Part shown: positions 61,382 to 64,000 of the stretch, piece by piece
Layout of the letters: each line of letters begins with the position of its first letter
How positions within the stretch are numbered: the first letter of the stretch is position 1
Source of the DNA: Aquanectria penicillioides
Taxonomy: Eukaryota; Ascomycota; Sordariomycetes; Hypocreales; Nectriaceae
DNA length: 64,000 nt
Reading direction: 5' to 3'
Assembly: GCA_003415625.1 (NCBI GenBank)
Contig: PYIU01000007.1
Span: forward strand, 2,666,001-2,730,000
Program-made: the position numbers and the translations under genes
Notes under the pieces: model-generated
What the model was told of the DNA's origin: nothing
The model's input: the letters and a program-made list of their open reading frames with translations, nothing else
The model's database searches: none

Positions 61382-64000
61382 ATGGATCCTTTATCAATCT
61401 CGGCGAGCATTGCGGGGTTGGTTGCTCTAGCTGAACTGGTCTTCCGAGCGGGTACAAAGTATGCGAAGGCAGTCAAGGAGGCTCGGAAGGAGGTCAAAGA
61501 TTTGCTCGCAGAGGTTCGAAGCTTCTGTCTTCTTTTGCATAATCTGGAGCTAGCTGCATTTGATCTGGAAGTCGAGCCTTCCGACGAGAAAGGGCTCGAC
61601 GAAGTATCGATTTTCCAACCACATCATCTGCATGATTGCCAGCAACTTTTGAGAAGCCTAGAAAAAGGCCTCACCGAAGAGGATCGAAACTTCGAATCAA
61701 AATCAAGGCTAAACAGGATGCGCAGTCGCCTCCAATGGCCCTTTTCGTCGTCAGAAATGAAAGATATCTTGAGTGATATCCATAAACACAAGCAGACAAT
61801 CAGTGTTGCCCTCGCCGCAGAGTCTCTGAACCAGTTGAAAAGGTCATTATCCCGACAAGACGACACGAATTCTAGGGTGAAGGAGCTCCAACGCATGTCC
61901 AAGAAAATCCTCGACATTGAGACAAGAATCTTTCTCGATCAGAAAAGGCGCAAAGTCCTCAGTCTTTTCACCAAAGCTAATCCTCGCCGAGAGTTTGAGA
62001 CCAATAAGAAGCTGCGACACCCACTAACTGGCCTCTGGATGACTCAAGGGTCCGACTTTGAAGAGTGGTATTCCTCTCCGAACTCAATGATTTGGTTCAC
62101 AGGCATCCCCGGTGCTGGTAAATCTGTCCTGGCCGCAGCCGTGATTAGCGAATGCATCCAGCGGAATGGACCAGATCCTGATAAAGCAGTCGCATACTTC
62201 TTTTGCACCTACCGGGACGAGAAAACACACAGAGATACAGGCGTATTATCGTCCCTTGCAGCACAACTCGCACTTCAAAATGAAAACGCGTATAGAATCT
62301 TGGAGGATTACTACGACGAATTGCGAGCGGACCACAATCTCCCAGGAGACCCTACGACAGAAAGATTGCTTGAAATATTAGATGAAATTTGCGCTGAGTA
62401 TAATCAAGTTCACTTGGTGATTGACGGACTCGACGAATGCAGCGATCAGGTTGACGCGACCCTAAGGAGCCTGATTGAGCTTTCTGGGCACCATGAATCT
62501 ACCGGTATTAACATGGCTATTTTCAGTCGAGATGAATTTGGAATTCGACGCAGACTCGAGCGTCGATTCCCTTGCGTCGAGCTTGATGCCCACACAGAAG
62601 ATATCCAGCAATATGTAGCCTCGGAATTGGACACCCGCATCGGTTTAGGGACTTTGAGGCTACGCGATATGAAGCTTAAAGACGACATCATGATTCGACT
62701 GGTTAGTGGTGCCAAGGGAATGTAAGTGTTATGGGCGGACCCTCCTCTGCCTAGATTGGTAGGACTAATATTAGGTATAGGTTTCGGTGGGTAGCTTGTC
62801 AACTGGATCATCTCTGCGAGCTTGCAACGGACAGGGCTCGCCGCGAGGCCTTGCATAAGCTGCCGCCAACCTTAGATGCTACTTATGAACGCATTCTTAC
62901 TCAAGTAGAAAACTCTCCGAGGGATGTGAAATTTATTGTGCAAAGGTGCTTGAAGCTAATCGCTTCGCCCCGTTCACTCAGCCCTCGAGAAATGTGTCAA
63001 GCATTGTCACTTTGTGACGATTCAGACTACCTTGATGAAGATGAAATTCTAGAAGAAGATGACCTTCTTCAATGGTGTGGTACTTTGATTCGGATATCCA
63101 ATGAAAGGATCGAATACGCACACTATACCGTGCAGGAATTTTTACAACAAGTATGCCCTACGCACGCCAAGCTGAGTGCATACGGACTTTCCGAAGATGG
63201 AGTTTGTAAGCTTCTTGGACAGTTGTGCTTGCAGTATATAACTTTAGGAAATTACGACAAGCTACCAGAAGACACGGAGACCGAGGCTCAAAGTATCGAA
63301 ACGAGGAGCACTATCAACCCATTTTATGAGTACGCGGCAATGTACTGGCCAACGTATATACTCAAGTGCCAACAGGATGAGCAGATTTCAGAGCGTCTCC
63401 GAATTCTGTTTGATATAGAAAAGACGGCTCAATTTTGCAACTGGGCTGTTGAGTTTATAACACACTGCGAATACGATAACAAAATTTTCATCTTTGACAG
63501 GCGGGCAGATGAGAAAAAAAGTACGAACGACACAAATGAAATAATATCTGCTGTAATGAGGCCTGATTTCACGCCGCTGCATATGGCCGCAGTCTTCGGG
63601 CTGGTTGATATCTGTGACCTTCTTTTGAGGAACGGTGCGAGAATTGATGTGAGGAGTAGGTATGGAACCCCGCTACACTGCGCGGTTGGGTCTTTGATAA
63701 TTTTTATCGACTCATCCGGTTCAAGTTCTTTCCGCGACTCCATCAATGCTGTCCTTCCAAATTTCATTACAGCTCTTGCACGCCGAAGGACAGTCCAGCT
63801 ATTTCTTGGAGCGGGAGCGAATCCAAACCTGCGAGTTGTGAACCTGTTCTACTCATGTTCTATACTTTACGTCTTGCTTTTATCTTTCCTTGGCGGAGAA
63901 GACTTTCAGACCGCAGCAGATCTTCTCGAAGGGGGGCTATTCTTGAAGAAGCAAACTTGTTCTATTTCGAATCATGTTATGAGTACCTTCAAGCACATGT
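61382..64000 (+). CDS. NACHT-ankyrin STAND receptor (NLR-like), truncated by the window end
   Basis: Fungal NLR-type protein; such proteins act in non-self recognition and regulated cell death. Exon 1 is 61,382-62,721, the GT-AG intron is 62,722-62,780 and exon 2 is open to 64,000, giving at least 853 residues. The N-terminus (MDPLSISASIAGLVALAELV) and following helices match the fungal N-terminal domain of STAND proteins (Helo-like). NACHT domain: Walker A GIPGAGKS (241-248), Walker B LVIDGLDEC (345-353), then KGMFRWVACQLDHL after the splice. A winged-helix-like stretch and YAHYTVQEFLQ follow. Ankyrin repeats start at about 63,569 (DFTPLHMAAVFGLVDICDLL; YGTPLHCAV). The second AG (62,779-62,780) is preferred because it gives GMFRWV. 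The 3' end lies outside the window. Confidence 0.92.

Noticed and set aside
1..64000. tRNA, 5S rRNA or CRISPR arrays
   Set aside because: No B-box with matching cloverleaf and no regularly spaced repeats were seen; CRISPR is not expected in a fungus.

Overview
The window comes from the nuclear genome of a filamentous ascomycete (Pezizomycotina; a sordariomycete is my best guess from the gene families and composition). Genes carry short GT-AG introns of about 47-113 bases. Recognisable fungal families include Elongator subunit Elp1, the polarity factor Bud6/Aip3, a Zn2Cys6 regulator, an NmrA-like protein and a NACHT-ankyrin receptor. The window falls into two sharply different parts.

Bases 1 to about 19,600 are extremely AT-rich and hold only retrotransposon wreckage with the mark of repeat-induced point mutation (RIP: C to T and G to A on both strands). 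A Ty1/copia relic lies at about 1.5-4.7 kb. A complete 12.4-kb Ty3/gypsy element (5,436-17,850) has two 385-base LTRs and a matching 4-base target duplication. A related stand-alone LTR lies near 19.0-19.4 kb. Catalytic Asp and Glu codons in the reverse transcriptases and integrase have become Asn and Lys, so nothing here is functional.

From about 19.6 kb the base composition jumps to that of ordinary genes. After a gene-poor 5 kb come a DUF3984-like gene (-), elp1 (+, four exons), bud6 (-), an FAD-dependent monooxygenase (+), a myo-inositol-type transporter (+), a DHA1-type drug/polyamine transporter (+), a secretory HSP70-like protein (+) and a type II NADH dehydrogenase/FSP1-like flavoprotein (-). 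Four of these genes (bud6, monooxygenase, DHA1 transporter, HSP70-like) contain apparent single-base deletions, five in all and mostly in or next to G/C runs. Adding one base at each makes every total length an exact number of codons (991, 417, 631 and 425 residues). I read these as probable consensus errors, but real lesions are possible.

From 52.4 to 58.7 kb lies what looks like a small sugar-use cluster: a sugar transporter (-) divergent from a Zn2Cys6 regulator (+), followed by a GH43 glycosidase without an evident signal peptide (+). ACCGG/CCGGT inverted repeats lie in the shared promoter and upstream of the glycosidase. An NmrA-like gene (-) follows, and the window ends inside a NACHT-ankyrin STAND receptor gene (+). 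I found no tRNA, rRNA or CRISPR array.
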